Under the pieces are notes generated by a model that did no database searches, was not told where the DNA came from, and saw only the letters and a program-made list of their open reading frames with translations. Below, piece after piece: positions 49,141 through 60,506 of a DNA stretch of 64,000 nucleotides (positions within the stretch are counted from its first letter, which is position 1; the number at the start of each line of letters is the position of its first letter). This DNA comes from Pyronema omphalodes (Eukaryota; Ascomycota; Pezizomycetes; Pezizales; Pyronemataceae). The DNA lies in NCBI GenBank assembly GCA_024516155.1, contig JAJJXM010000063.1, positions 186,001-250,000 of the forward strand, in the 5' to 3' direction. The translations under genes were made by a program, and so were the position numbers.

Positions 49141-50214
49141 AGTTCCCCCTCCAATTATCTTTCAGTTCCCCCAAATTCCGACCAATCACAAAAATCGAAA
49201 AACAAAAATCAGCATGGGTATTCCTCGTGATTTGTAATTTACTAGCAGCATATGGCCTTCTAATTCAGCCACAGTGATTTTTTTTTGTTGTTGCTGCTAA
49301 AGCGGTGAGAAGTACACAGTTCCCTGGGAAGGGGGAAGGGGGTTATCCGGAGTAAACCGTGACGTCATGGAAGCACTCAAATCGTTTGTTTCATATTTTG
49401 GTTGGCTGGGTGGGTTCGTAACCTTAGTCCGGGGGGGAGGGGGTTTATGCACAGCAGTGCAGAGCTTCAACCATACGTTTTACACAAGCGGATATGGTTG
49501 TTTGTGCTCCGGTCAGTGCATCACTAATGTAATTTGAGCGTGTTTTCTCGCGTGTTCCGCACGCGATATCCAATGGGTCGAGACCGATTCATGACAGAGT
49601 TGCAAACAAGAAGGTTTTCGTGATTCCGTGCTAGAATGCGGGTGATTTCCGCCTGCATCGATGCATCAAATGGAACCCGCATAAACAAACTCCCACGAGT
49701 TGCAATACTGCATAGCGTCCGATTGCCAAGATTGCACGTGCAATCACGAGAGGACCATAGTTTTAACCCCGGCTCTCAAGGTACCCTCCGGTCCTTCGGT
49801 ACGTCAACCACGGGTTTTCACTTGATCTTCATGCATTGGTTGCCTTAAGCACCTCACAACATTTACCGCAGAACGAGTGCACTTTATTTTTTCTGATGTA
49901 GAAAGAGTCATTAATGACGGCGTCGGGATTTAAATGCCTCGATGGTGAATATAGCCGATCGAGGATCATCAGAGCAGTCGGATGAATTGTTTAGAATGAC
50001 CCGACTTGCTGAGTATCATTCCAAAGAGATATACTGGTGCCTTAAGAAAAGCTCACCGTATGGGATAAAGTTGATAAATGGAATGCTGATAAAAACGTGA
50101 GATGATGTCTAACTGAGTTTCTGCACGGACCATGGCGCGCGACATGTTGTCGTCTTTAACCTGTAGGATCAGAAGCCAAAAGTGTTCAAAGCAAAAAGTA
50201 CAGCCCGTGCGGCC

Positions 50215-50573
50215 TTATTCGAAACCGGCGAGGGCAAAGTCGAGATCTCCCTTATGATCGACCGCGTAGGTTTTGGCGGGCATATAGTGGAGAAGCAAAT
50301 CGTCTTTCGTTAGTCTCACGTCAACTTGGAAATTAGAAACACCAAATCCTCGAGATTTCTTCAGATAGATGAAAGTTAGACCATACCTGTTACCGGCCTC
50401 TCCAAGGGAGACGTACCTCTTTCGAATTGCTTCTGCCTTATCCCAGTCATCTAAGGACACACGACCATGTAATCTGTCAGCTGCAGAAACGGAGGTTAAA
50501 AATACTCAGAACCTGGTTTGCTCCCCTCCTCTCCAAAACTCATTCGGCATATTCAACCAGGCTTTGTGGCCAT
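50215..50573 (-). CDS. possible small two-exon gene, function unknown
   Basis: Minus strand. A 16-nt first exon (50573-50558, starting ATGGCC) joins through a 77-nt intron, with acceptor TTTCTGCAG and a TTAACC branch point, to 50480-50215. The result is 93 aa, beginning MATKPADRLHGRVSLDDW. The donor GTTGAA is weak, which is the main doubt. The protein is charged and soluble, with no signal peptide or cysteine pattern, and I recognise no family. The long second exon has balanced, protein-like composition in an otherwise low-complexity region. Confidence 0.4.
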
Positions 50574-53500
50574 GACAATATTTCAGATCATCACACCCGT
50601 AAAATTCTCAAGTAAACGTCAACTTCATCAGAGTTCAGCTGGCTAGTTTCGGACGTCCATACATCAGACGACCTGTTGTTGAGGTGATCGCTGAAGAATG
50701 AGTAGATGAAAGAAAGTGCACCTGAGTTTTCCTGTCGTCGTTGCTGCATGGTGGGGAATGTCTTGCGAATTCGGTTTTCCGGTGGAATCTGCTTCGTGTG
50801 TACACAAGACAGGAAGTCCGGCAGAAGTGGCTGCCGCAGAGTCTGACAGTGTTCATGATGGCTGTGATGACAACTTTCGTGATTGTTGATTCTGTTGGGT
50901 GAAGTCGAGGAAGCTCTCCATCTCGTCTGAGTCTACTGTCCCGTTCGCCACTACCCCACTGCACCATGATCATCAAGCGCTCCCGGTTAATCTAACCATA
51001 TCCGGTTACCCTCCTTCCCCGGACTCCGTTCGTCTTCCCTTGACGAGGACACCATCATCCCCACCACACACCATCATCTCCACGCGAGGAAGATATTAAA
51101 TTTGGAGAACCTTGGTTCGCAACTTTCTCCAAAGCCAGAGTCTGGAAGCCCGCTTCGAATTGGCCGGTATTAATAATCTCCGGAACGGTACCGGCGCTTC
51201 CGGGCCATCTACCGGTTGTGTTCCGCCGTGAGCAGAGTCGTCTTTTGCACACCCCTCCTTCGAAATCGAGTGACTGGTCCTGGGGCTATTCTTCGAATAA
51301 AGTGGTACACAAATCATATTGATAGATAACTCTGCAGATTTTGTAAACTAAATTTCCGCCCTCGCAGGTAAGATACATCGGACAATCCCCAATGCGTTAC
51401 ACCTATTACCACGTACTCTACGCGCTGAAATGTATGATGGCAGGACCGTGTTCGCGTTTTCAAATAGGACAAGGCTGGCACATGACTACCTGATTATGAC
51501 ATGTGCAACGTGAAAAGAAGCATTTTCATGCTAAACGTAAAGGGGGAAGGGGCTGTTTCACGACCGATTCAGATCAAGTGCCATGTATCTGCCATGAGCT
51601 CTGGGCTGCTTTTTGCTGCGAGCAAGGGCAACCTGAGTGGTGCCCACTGCCGCGGGACAACCGCCGTTACGTTCTCCCTGGCACAGGCAGGCAGTACCAG
51701 ATCTTAAAATCCCTCCCCAACTCTGGTTGGAAACAGTTTACGATGAGAGAACGGAGTAGAAGAATTCGAAACAGTCCGGCCTCGTATCAGCCGTGGTTGC
51801 GGATACTCGGGTCAGTCAAAAGGCTTACTCCGATGCATTTCCGCAATTATCAATTGTTCGAAGGAGAGTTTGACGACAGGCATAACCTTGCCGAGAGCGG
51901 TGTGCAACCCTTTTAATTTTTTTTTTGAGGTTGTGCATTTAATTTTTTTTATGGTTGTGCATCTGTTTCTTTTGTGATTGTGCATCCGGAAAACGCCTTT
52001 TCTCCTCTTTTGATATTTCTAGTGGATTCAAAATAATATGACTGGACAGGGATATGCAGCATAAAGAATTGGGAATTGTTTGTCCTTTCCTTTTTTCCTT
52101 TTGAGAATTCTGCTTAAAAATTGGCAAAACAGAAAAAGAATAACGGGAGACGCCGGGACACAAAAGGGGGTTGTTTATGATAGGATGAAGTTGCAGAAAT
52201 AAAAATGGCCCACCCACCCACGCTCTTCGTATCCCTTCCTTCCACTCGCTTTCTTCCTTTGTGCTGCATCGCGTTCATACGAATCGGCCGCGCAGACAGA
52301 CAAGACAAAAAAATCATATCACTGGAAGCAGCAAGTGGCATCAGACTGTCAACAAATATCCGTATCTAATAGTCCATCATCGTTCCGAGTCCACTCGGGT
52401 TCTCGAAAACCGTATTTTTTATTGCACCGCATCGGCCGACTGTGGCTTTGCCCGTCTGCTGCCTTATTGACATTCCTCATACTCACCTCACAGAGCCAGG
52501 TTTATCACCGGCTCTTTTGGCGTAACGCAGAGTGGTCATCAATCCTCCGGGCTGTGTTGATGCGTCATCCACAGGGAACACAAAAGCAACAAACATCCAC
52601 AACAACAACAACAATAATAATATCAACAGTCCACCGGTCTTACATATCCAAACCGCCCCCTTTACGTATCTTCATTTCGAAGAACAAATCGTCTTCGTCA
52701 TAGAGAAACCGAATTCACCAATATCGGCGGTGCTGTTACCGCTCACACGACACCAAGGGGTTTTATTCCTCGCAGATTCCAAGTTCCAACGCCGTCGACT
52801 TTCTTTGTGCCTGACAGGAGAATTTAGCGCCGTTTCTATTTGACTTGCTCGAATCAACCATTTTCGCGCCCATCGTCAAGGGCTGCATAAGTGGAAACCA
52901 TCCCAACTCAACTACTACTGCAACTTAAATAAGCCCGCCCCCAGCTGCAGCTGCGAGTCATTTTTTTGCGCAGGCCAAGGGAGCAAAGCAGAACAAGAAA
53001 AGAAGGAAGAAGGACGCGAGAAGAAAAAAAAGATATTTGTTTCGGCCAGAAACGACGGCAAAAACATCATAACTGGGACATACTTTCCACAATCAACCAC
53101 AGTCCGTAATCATCAGATATAACAACTGCACAGCTAGCCAGGTACCAACGCCCCGTCACCATCCATCACCATCACATCCATCACATCATCACATCCTCAA
53201 ATTCGACTCCAATATCACGTTCTGTGGCGTAACATCGAGGCCGACGTAATTCACCGCAGGCCGAGTTCCAGAACCAGGCGAAGAAAAGGTGCGTTGTCCA
53301 GATTTTTGCGTTCACTTCCCCTCATTTTGTCCTGTCTCTGTTGTTCGCTTTCATCATTCGAGTCATACTTGAATTTCATTCATTCCTTTCTTCATGCACT
53401 GTTCATCATTCATCCCTCCCACCACTATCATCATCCCTTCCATCAAAATCCTCAGCCTTTCCATCATCTGGTCATTTTGGCTCTCATCACGCCGTCACCA

Positions 53501-54375
53501 GTAATGAAGTGGCCAATCATTGATTTCCCAGCCGGGATTATCGGGAGTGTGCATCATGCAGTGCTTTTCAGGAGCCACTCACACCGCGAAAAGCTCTTTT
53601 TCCTGGAGTTTTTTTTTTTCTTCCAGAGCCTGTCTTTTTTGTCTGCCCTTCTTTCGCAGCGCACTTTGCCTTGTGCGTGCGCTGCCAGGCACCGACCGGG
53701 CTCTTCTGGCGTCGAGCATTTATGGAATTAATTCCATCCACACCACACTGCTGTACCCCAGTATAACTGTCTGGTTGAGTCTGTGACGCCCAACCATTCA
53801 GGTCACGAAACCACTGGATTTAGTTTCCTCATCGCAAATCAGTGTGTCCCGACGCCGGCGTCGCCTGCCGTGGTGCTTTGCCTGCCTGCCTGCTGCTGCT
53901 GCTGCTTGCCCCGGACATTACCTTAGGTCAACCTGCCTACTGCCTCACCCATCCATACCACCATACCTCGTCTTCATCTAACCTTTTCTCCTCCTACCTA
54001 TACCTGCCCTGCATATTATACATACTAGAGGTCCTCCGCCACCTCCCTTCCCTCCTCTTTCCCATCCATAATTCACTTCACAACTCCTCATCAGCCCTTA
54101 GCAATTTTCTTCGTGGAATATAAAGCGGATTATCAAGAGGAATATCAACCTGAAGCACAAGTGCACGATATCTGATATATGCACTTCATTCTGCTGCCTG
54201 TTCTTTTTATCCGAAGAACAAACTCACTGGCGCAGGTTGCGTCAGTTTTTGGCTCAAGATATTAATATCACCGGCGAGCAGCAACAGATCATAACGCAAC
54301 CTCATCGCTTCGATCTCCACACCACAGCGCAGCGCAGATTAGGGTCGGCGATAATCGCCAACAACCATCGCAACG
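50574..54375. other. intergenic region and long leader upstream of the DUF4238 gene
   Basis: No supported gene. A 137-codon frame at 51503-51916 has no motif. From about 53100 to 54370 the plus strand is rich in C/T and CATCAC/CATCCA repeats, as expected for a long fungal promoter and 5' leader. A possible leader intron donor AGGTGCGT is at about 53290. Confidence 0.4.
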
Positions 54376-57300
54376 ATGTCAGAAACCGCCTCTTTAAACG
54401 AGTTCCTCAACAGATACGACAAAAAACGGCAGCTGCGAGGTTTTCGAAGCTTTTTTCCCGAAAATGTTCTCCGTACATTTGGCTCGAGCGAGCCAAACAT
54501 GAGCTATGATGAAGCTATCTTAATGTATGAGATTTCGCGAGAGGATATTTTCTTATGCGGTGGTGTATTGTCTTTGAGCGATGATATATTCGGTGTCGCT
54601 ATTTGTATGATAGGAACAAACACTGACAAAGATATTTGTACGTTTTCAGGGAACCACATATGATGGGTAGTGATCCAGAAAACCTATCTCTCTATCTCCC
54701 CGAAGAAAAACGCTATGCTACACAACACTACACACAGTCTTTCGGAAAACCCGATGTATACGAAAGCTACTTTAGCAACTTCCCGTCGGACCACCAGGCC
54801 GCTTTCAGAAAATTCGGCAGCATCCAAAAAGTCGACCGTGCACTGACCAACGAGCTTACCGACCCTATCTGGATTATGCAACGATCTCATCAGGATGGTG
54901 TCATCAGGTTACCAAGGGAGGATGTAAATGAGTTTAGGAAATATTTATTCCTTTTAAACTCGTTAGGATCGAAAGATCAAAACATGCACCTATTCGCACA
55001 CAACCGATACCTCGACGAGGCACGAAAAGAGCGACATCACTTCAGGGAAAGCCATGGGTTGGATCATGTTCGCGATGTTTGGTTGACTAGCGTCGAGCGT
55101 ATGATTGATACATCGCACTATGAGATCCCAGAAAACACCACAATTTTCAGCTTGGACAGATTGAACTACAAGGCGAATGCGATGGACAGATACATGGTTT
55201 TCTGGGAGGCTGCACCGAACGAAGAGTTTATTCTTACTGACTCTGCCTTTGGAGGATTCGAGGGAGGTCAGATCGGAGGACGACCAAACTCGAATGTCAG
55301 TGTTGGCGCTGCAGAGCTAGGAAAACGACTCTTTACCAGAGAAACTATGTGGCACCAGATCTTCATTCTGTCACCAACGCTCGCAGTGGCTTTGTGTCAT
55401 CCAACCTTGATGCACCCAGATTTGGCAAAGCAGCACAGGAGACGATGGGGGCTTCGGAAATCACTTTTGGAAGCACTTCCTCATCAGCTACCACTGAACT
55501 ACTACAAGGATATGAAGAAGGAATCCATGATCTTTTACGAGAAGGATGGCTTTACCATAACACCAGAGATTGAGCAATGCTTTGCCTCACCCAACCAGAC
55601 TAGAATTGGCCCCGCAGAACTCGAATTTCCCATCCACCGTCTTCAACCTGGTCAGGCAGCTATGGTCAACAGCGTTCTTCTCCACAACCAGGAGTCCGGA
55701 CCCAAGATTAAGGCCGTTTGTATGCGGCCAGCTAGATCGATGCATTCGTTCTTGAGGTCACTCAAGCGTTTCCATACCGAGGATTCGCCTTGGGAGAGAT
55801 ACTCTCAGGAGAAGCAGAACGACTACACACCGTTGATTCAGCAGTTGGAGCACAAGATGAGCCAAGCACTTCCTCCTACTCCACCAAACATTCAGTTGTC
55901 GACAAATGGCATGTACCAGCAGCATCTTGGAGGCCACCCAGTGTTTCCCGATGTTGCACCAGCCGGCTTTGGAAATATGGCTTACTCTACTGTCTCAACC
56001 ACCGCGGATTCTGGCTACAGCAGTCGTTATGATCTTCGATTCCCTCTCTCTCCTGCCCAGTCGACACTGGCCTCCTTCACTCCTTCTTCCCAATCCTCAT
56101 ACAGCCACTCTTCCGCCTCGAGTCAGTCCTCCGCTTCGACTAAAACCACCAGCGTCGAAAACACTCCTCGTTCGGAACCCAAGCGATTCCAGCCTGAACA
56201 TCAGCGTCGTACCAGTGGTGTTAGCAGCCCTCGTGACCGAAGCATCTCCGATAGCTCCCTTCGTCGTAGCAACACTTCGAGCAAAGCCCAGCGATCGGCC
56301 CAGCGTCAATCAGTAGATCTCCACAAGCTCCTCCTTGATGAAATGTCACTCGCCGAGCTCTCAAAATCCAGTACCCAGCTTCGAGACCCATACGTAAGCC
56401 AATACGGTACAATCGATGGTCATCTCTCAGGCTACTCGAGTCCATACTCATCTGTTCGCGGTCGTGGACCAGAGCCCCAGGTCCGCAGCAACCCTTCATC
56501 AGGACCCTCCAGCAAGCGTGCGAGCCCTAACCCTATTTTCTCCGACGCCGTTGCACCTCCACCTCCTACGCACGCTGCTGGCAGCATTCCCGCGAAGAAG
56601 GATTACGCAGCTGACTCTCGCCGCCCTCACACTGTGTCCCTCACCAACCGCCCCAGTCAGGCCGCACCTCAACCCCAGCAGCGCCGCGGACGCTCCCCAG
56701 AACGCTATGCTCCCGTCCCCGAAGCTCCTCCCCGTCGCGGCGACTTCTCCGCCGGCACCGAGTCTCCTGCCCGCCCAGCACCTCAGCGCAACTCCACGAC
56801 CACCGAACACCTTTACCAATCTGTTCCCCAGACCGAGGGTCCCCGTGTCGATGCCCGCGGCCGCCGTTACCAGCCTGTCACACCCGGCGAGACTCCCCGC
56901 AGCCGTCCAGTCTCCATGTCATTTGAGGCCCCCGAGCTAGCCAGCCAGCATATGATTGAAGCTGCCGTCCAGCGTCTTCAAGCTGTCGTCAATAATAAGC
57001 AGGAGCAAAGCGCCCAACAGCCACCATCTCGCAATCGCAGCCCGGAGCGAAAGGCTGATTATGGTATGGCACCACCTACCCGCCAACAGCAGCGCCAGCC
57101 ATTACAGCCGATCTCTTTGCCAGAGCTTGAGGCCGCTGTTGCCGTTGCTCAGCAGGCTACTCAGCCTCCTGCTCACTTTGCAAACTCTGCCCCAAGCTCA
57201 GGATCTACTGAGCACAGCACTCGCCCCGGTGTTTCCTACATTCGTCAACGTGTCAGCAGCCAGAACTCTAGCGACTCTTCCGAGGCCCCACAGAAGCAGC

Positions 57301-57983
57301 TTTTGATGCTCCCTTACCAGGAGTATCAAGAGCCTGTTGTTAAGCAGCTTCGGTTTGATGAATCCTTGACCCATGCCGCTTTGGGACATAAGGCAAGTCG
57401 TGAGTCGTTGACTTCCTGTGCTGAGTCGATGCTAGCACAGGCTGGAGACATTGATACCCTTTCGATGATTGGTAGCGAGTATGGAGACAGTGTGGTTGGA
57501 CCTTACTATGACGAGGAGAGCCAGGTTGATGAAGATGACGACGAGGATTACGAAAGTGAGACTGAAGGCGAGGATGGAAGATGGGAGGATGAGGCTGCTG
57601 TTGAGGCAGAGATTGCTGCAAGAACCAAGGAACGCCAGCAGCTTGAGCAGCAGCAACAACAACAGCAACAACAGAATGACCAACAGGCTCAACAGGCTCA
57701 GCAACAGCAAAAGCAACAGGCTCAACAGCAGCGTGCGCTTACCACCACCACCCCGAAGAAGAACCGCCATGTGAGATTTGCCGACAAGCCATTGCCTTCT
57801 CCTAAAGCACTCATGATCCCTATGGCTACCACTATGAGTACCCCCATGAGTACCATCGGAAAGGGAATCGGCATCGAGCGTCCCAACTCCCGCTTGGGGG
57901 TCCGAAAGGTTGAAATTCCTCGCCCGTTGAGCAGGAATGGACACAACCCGCGCTTCGCCCGTCCCCAACCCGCGAGACGTTAA
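54376..57983 (+). CDS. DUF4238 domain protein with long disordered tail
   Basis: Two exons, 54376-54524 and 54650-57983 (125-nt intron, donor GTATGA, branch CTGAC, acceptor TTTTCAG), join to 1160 aa. Residues about 15-370 match the DUF4238 pattern: FRSFFPENVL, IWIMQRSHQDGVIRLPREDVNEFRKYLFL, then helices around NRYLDEARKERHHF, FILTDSAFGGFEG and the MWHQIFILSPTLAVALCHP block. The remaining 780 residues are Ser/Pro/Gln-rich and probably disordered, with an acidic cluster (about 1003-1030), a polyQ tract (about 1046-1077) and a basic end (KKNRHVRFADKPLP, then SRLGVRKVEIPRPLSR). The biochemical role of DUF4238 is unknown. The basic RHVRF-type motif in the tail could be a phosphatase-docking site, but that is speculative. 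The start is the first ATG after a long leader. Confidence 0.85.
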
Positions 57984-58868
57984 ACACCCTTAATATTACA
58001 TTTACAAAAATCTTCCTCTATATCACGAAATCATGTCATCAAAAGTGTCAAGAGCCAGGAAGAGAGAGTTGGTTTTTGTTTTTTTCAAAAAATTGACTTT
58101 ATGGGAAGAGAAGAGAAAAGTTCATTTGTTTGTGCGATTTTATGATTATTTTCATTTGTTCATCTTTTTATTGTAATCATGTAAAGGTTTTCGGGCGTTA
58201 TTCTTTTTTCTTATGTTGGTGGGATTTTTATATCAAAAAGTCATGTATTAGTTAGTCTAGTCTAGTTTTCTTTTTTCTTTTCTCTATGGAATGGGTTTAC
58301 GGATTTCTTTTCTTGCGTTTTTGTTGTAAGATCATGCAGTGCGACGATTTTAAGTTGTATTTTATTGTACTTTTTTTCTCTTTTCTCTTGTTCTTTTTTA
58401 TTATTTCTTATTCTATTTTTTTTAGGCAATGTTGCATAGGGTCATGTATTGTGTTTTATTTTTTTGAGCTTTTCTTGTGCATTGGAGAATAGGTTTGGGT
58501 TGAAGGGTTTATGATACTGTTTGACTGCTTTTTGTTGTGTGATGTGGTCTTGTCCTTCTATAGAGGAATGTTATACCGAATGGTACGATAAACCAATTAT
58601 TTTTCTATTGAGAGAATTTGATGTGATTGGTGCTGTGATGGGATGTGAGTGATTAGTGATGATTCGTTGTGCTGGACAGGGAAATATGGTTACATAATAC
58701 CCGTTTCTGAGGAGAAATCATTAACACATGGTCATAAGAGATAAAGACATGGATCATGAAGCATCTCAAATAAACAACAACCGGCACCTCTTTAGAAAAT
58801 CAGGAACACCCCCTACACCAACCAACAAAAACTCCACATCAAAATAACATCCCGGATCACATTCGACT
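57984..58868. other. 3' flank of the DUF4238 gene
   Basis: Very T-rich, with TTTTCTTTTTTC-type runs through about 58480; probable 3' untranslated region and intergenic DNA. Confidence 0.5.
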
Positions 58869-58869
58869 T

Positions 58870-59280
58870 AGCATGTACAAGGTGAGTTCCCCAACCATGG
58901 CAACATACTTGCCACAGTGCTTCCTTTGAGCCACCTTACAACTAACAACCGAAAACAAAAGCAGACCAATAACCGATGGAAATTATCGAAATTTATGGGA
59001 GTTGGACTGTTAGAGATCCAGATATCAATTGATTGGTAAGCTAAAATTCCTCCCCAAATCCCAAAGAAAAAATATTCAACTCTATCCACAATGTCATTGG
59101 ATATTTTTCTTTGGCAATTTAGGGAGGGATTTTAGCTCATCAAGCAATACCTGGATCTTTAACTGCTATAAATTTCGATAATTTCCATCGGTTATTGGTC
59201 GGCTGCTCTTTTCAGTTGTTGGTTGTAATGTGGCTTAAAGGAAGCACTGGGGTAAGTATGTTGCTACAGGGAGCTCCTAC
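58870..59280. repeat. long imperfect inverted repeat (foldback)
   Basis: The left arm (about 58878-59074) is the reverse complement of the right arm (about 59099-59275) with roughly 80% identity, around a spacer of about 25 nt. For example, ATAAATTTCGATAATTTCC on the right is mirrored by the complement on the left at 58978-58996, and GGAAGCACTG is paired at both ends. A transcript would form a hairpin with stems of about 170-195 bp. No coding capacity was seen. Confidence 0.8.
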
Positions 59281-59328
59281 ATATTTCTGCTGTTACTCGT
59301 CTGCTCTGTCTATGTTTGCTTTTTAGTA

Positions 59329-59410
59329 CCACTGTGGCTCAAAAGAAGTACCAGGGCAAGAAAGTTGCTATGGGAACACCTACCGTTTTCCTCTGCAACT
59401 CGTCTTTTCC
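59329..59410 (+). repeat. third, direct copy of the foldback arm end
   Basis: GTGGCTCAAAAGAAGTACCA and the following 60 bases resemble 59229-59310 (GTGGCTTAAAGGAAGCACTG...), with about 70% identity by eye and in the same orientation as the right arm. Confidence 0.55.
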
Positions 59411-60407
59411 TTCTTTGCTTGTCCGTAAGGATTGTTGCGATGCGATGCGGCGGTCACATCAAGCATTGATTACAGAATTCAAAATAGACAACGGAGTCGT
59501 CTTATTTTATGGATACCAACCGCAGAGCTAACGCCCTGCTACTTCCTCAAGCAGAATTGGGATGTCTGTAAGTGATAGAAACATCGGAATGCCATCTGGC
59601 ATGAACCTCAAAAACCGGGTTTCGACCACTGCCTGCTCGGTTCCCACCCCGCTTCGTCGTAATGTCTATTGTCTACTGCAGGATCCGGGTAACCTGGTGT
59701 GGTTAAGAACCAGTGAAAGCTTACCGATATGCATCAAAGCTGCTTGATCTAGTACCGGGTTTTCGTTCGCTGTACAAAATCACCATTGGTTATCATTCTC
59801 TGGTTCGACCTTCGCTGATCTTTGATATTACAGGTCGGCTGCGGATTATAATTATTTAGAAAATCAACCCAATCAGCTTCCATGATATATCTATTTTTAC
59901 ATACATCATACATACCTTCTCACCAGCCGTCATATAACCTTATACCTACAGCCGCATTTAATCCTCCCCCATTGATACCACCTGAGATAGTATCATTACA
60001 TCCTCGCATCGTTACAGGTTATTGGAAGTTTACTGTGTACATAGAATATAAGAAGCATCCTGGATTTCCTGGATTTCCTGGACGTTATAGGGACTTGTAC
60101 ATCAATCCAACCACGTCGGATTGAACTCCGTTCGTTGGGATCTAGCCTTTCGTTGGCGTCTTTGATTCTGGGTATGATTGCAAGATTAATTTCGTATCTT
60201 CAGTGGTAAGTAGTGGTGATGGATTGCTTAAGAGGCCGAAGAAGCGCGGGAGGTGGTGGTGATTGGCTTGCGAAATATGAGGCTTGAGGAGGGGATAAAG
60301 AAAAGTTTACATCTGCTGTATGATAGTATTGTATCCTGATGGTAAGGGGTTTATGCTTCTCCTAAGATTTTGGATTTCACTGTCATGGGTTACTACTGTT
60401 GTGGGAT
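59411..60407. other. gene-free stretch
   Basis: No supported gene. A short triplication of TGGATTTCC lies at about 60060-60082. Confidence 0.35.
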
Positions 60408-60420
60408 GATGTAGAAAGTA

Positions 60421-60493
60421 GTCCTGCATGGGCCTTTTAGGCCTTGCCGCCTTGGTCAGCGTATGATTCAATAAATAAATAAATAAATAAATA
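60421..60493 (+). mobile_element. 5'-truncated LINE tail (73 bp) with target-site duplication
   Basis: The insert is flanked by a perfect 13-bp direct repeat GATGTAGAAAGTA (60408-60420 and 60494-60506). It consists of a short 3' terminal core (GGGCCTTTTAGGCCTTG, then CGTATGATTCAATAAATA) and an (AATA)n tail. Variable-length target duplication plus a simple-repeat tail is the signature of target-primed reverse transcription, with extreme 5' truncation. The core is shared with 4000-4059. Confidence 0.85.
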
Positions 60494-60506
60494 GATGTAG
60501 AAAGTA

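Larger units (their letters stand above)
45338..50214. other. long gene-poor, low-complexity region
   Basis: No gene supported over 4.9 kb. It contains GGGCTGGGCTG-type runs (about 45420), TATATATA (46075), CCCTCCCTCC runs (about 47050-47075), GATGGATGGATTT repeats, a C run (about 48029-48044) and pyrimidine blocks near 49085-49140. Open frames here are products of low complexity. Confidence 0.45.

Noticed and set aside
51503..51916. 137-codon plus-strand frame
   Set aside because: Contains several Cys and Arg residues but no recognisable motif, no start context and a competing open frame.
56097..57968. Minus-strand open frames inside the DUF4238 gene
   Set aside because: Shadows of the long GC- and repeat-biased coding frame on the plus strand (for example poly-Leu opposite polyQ).
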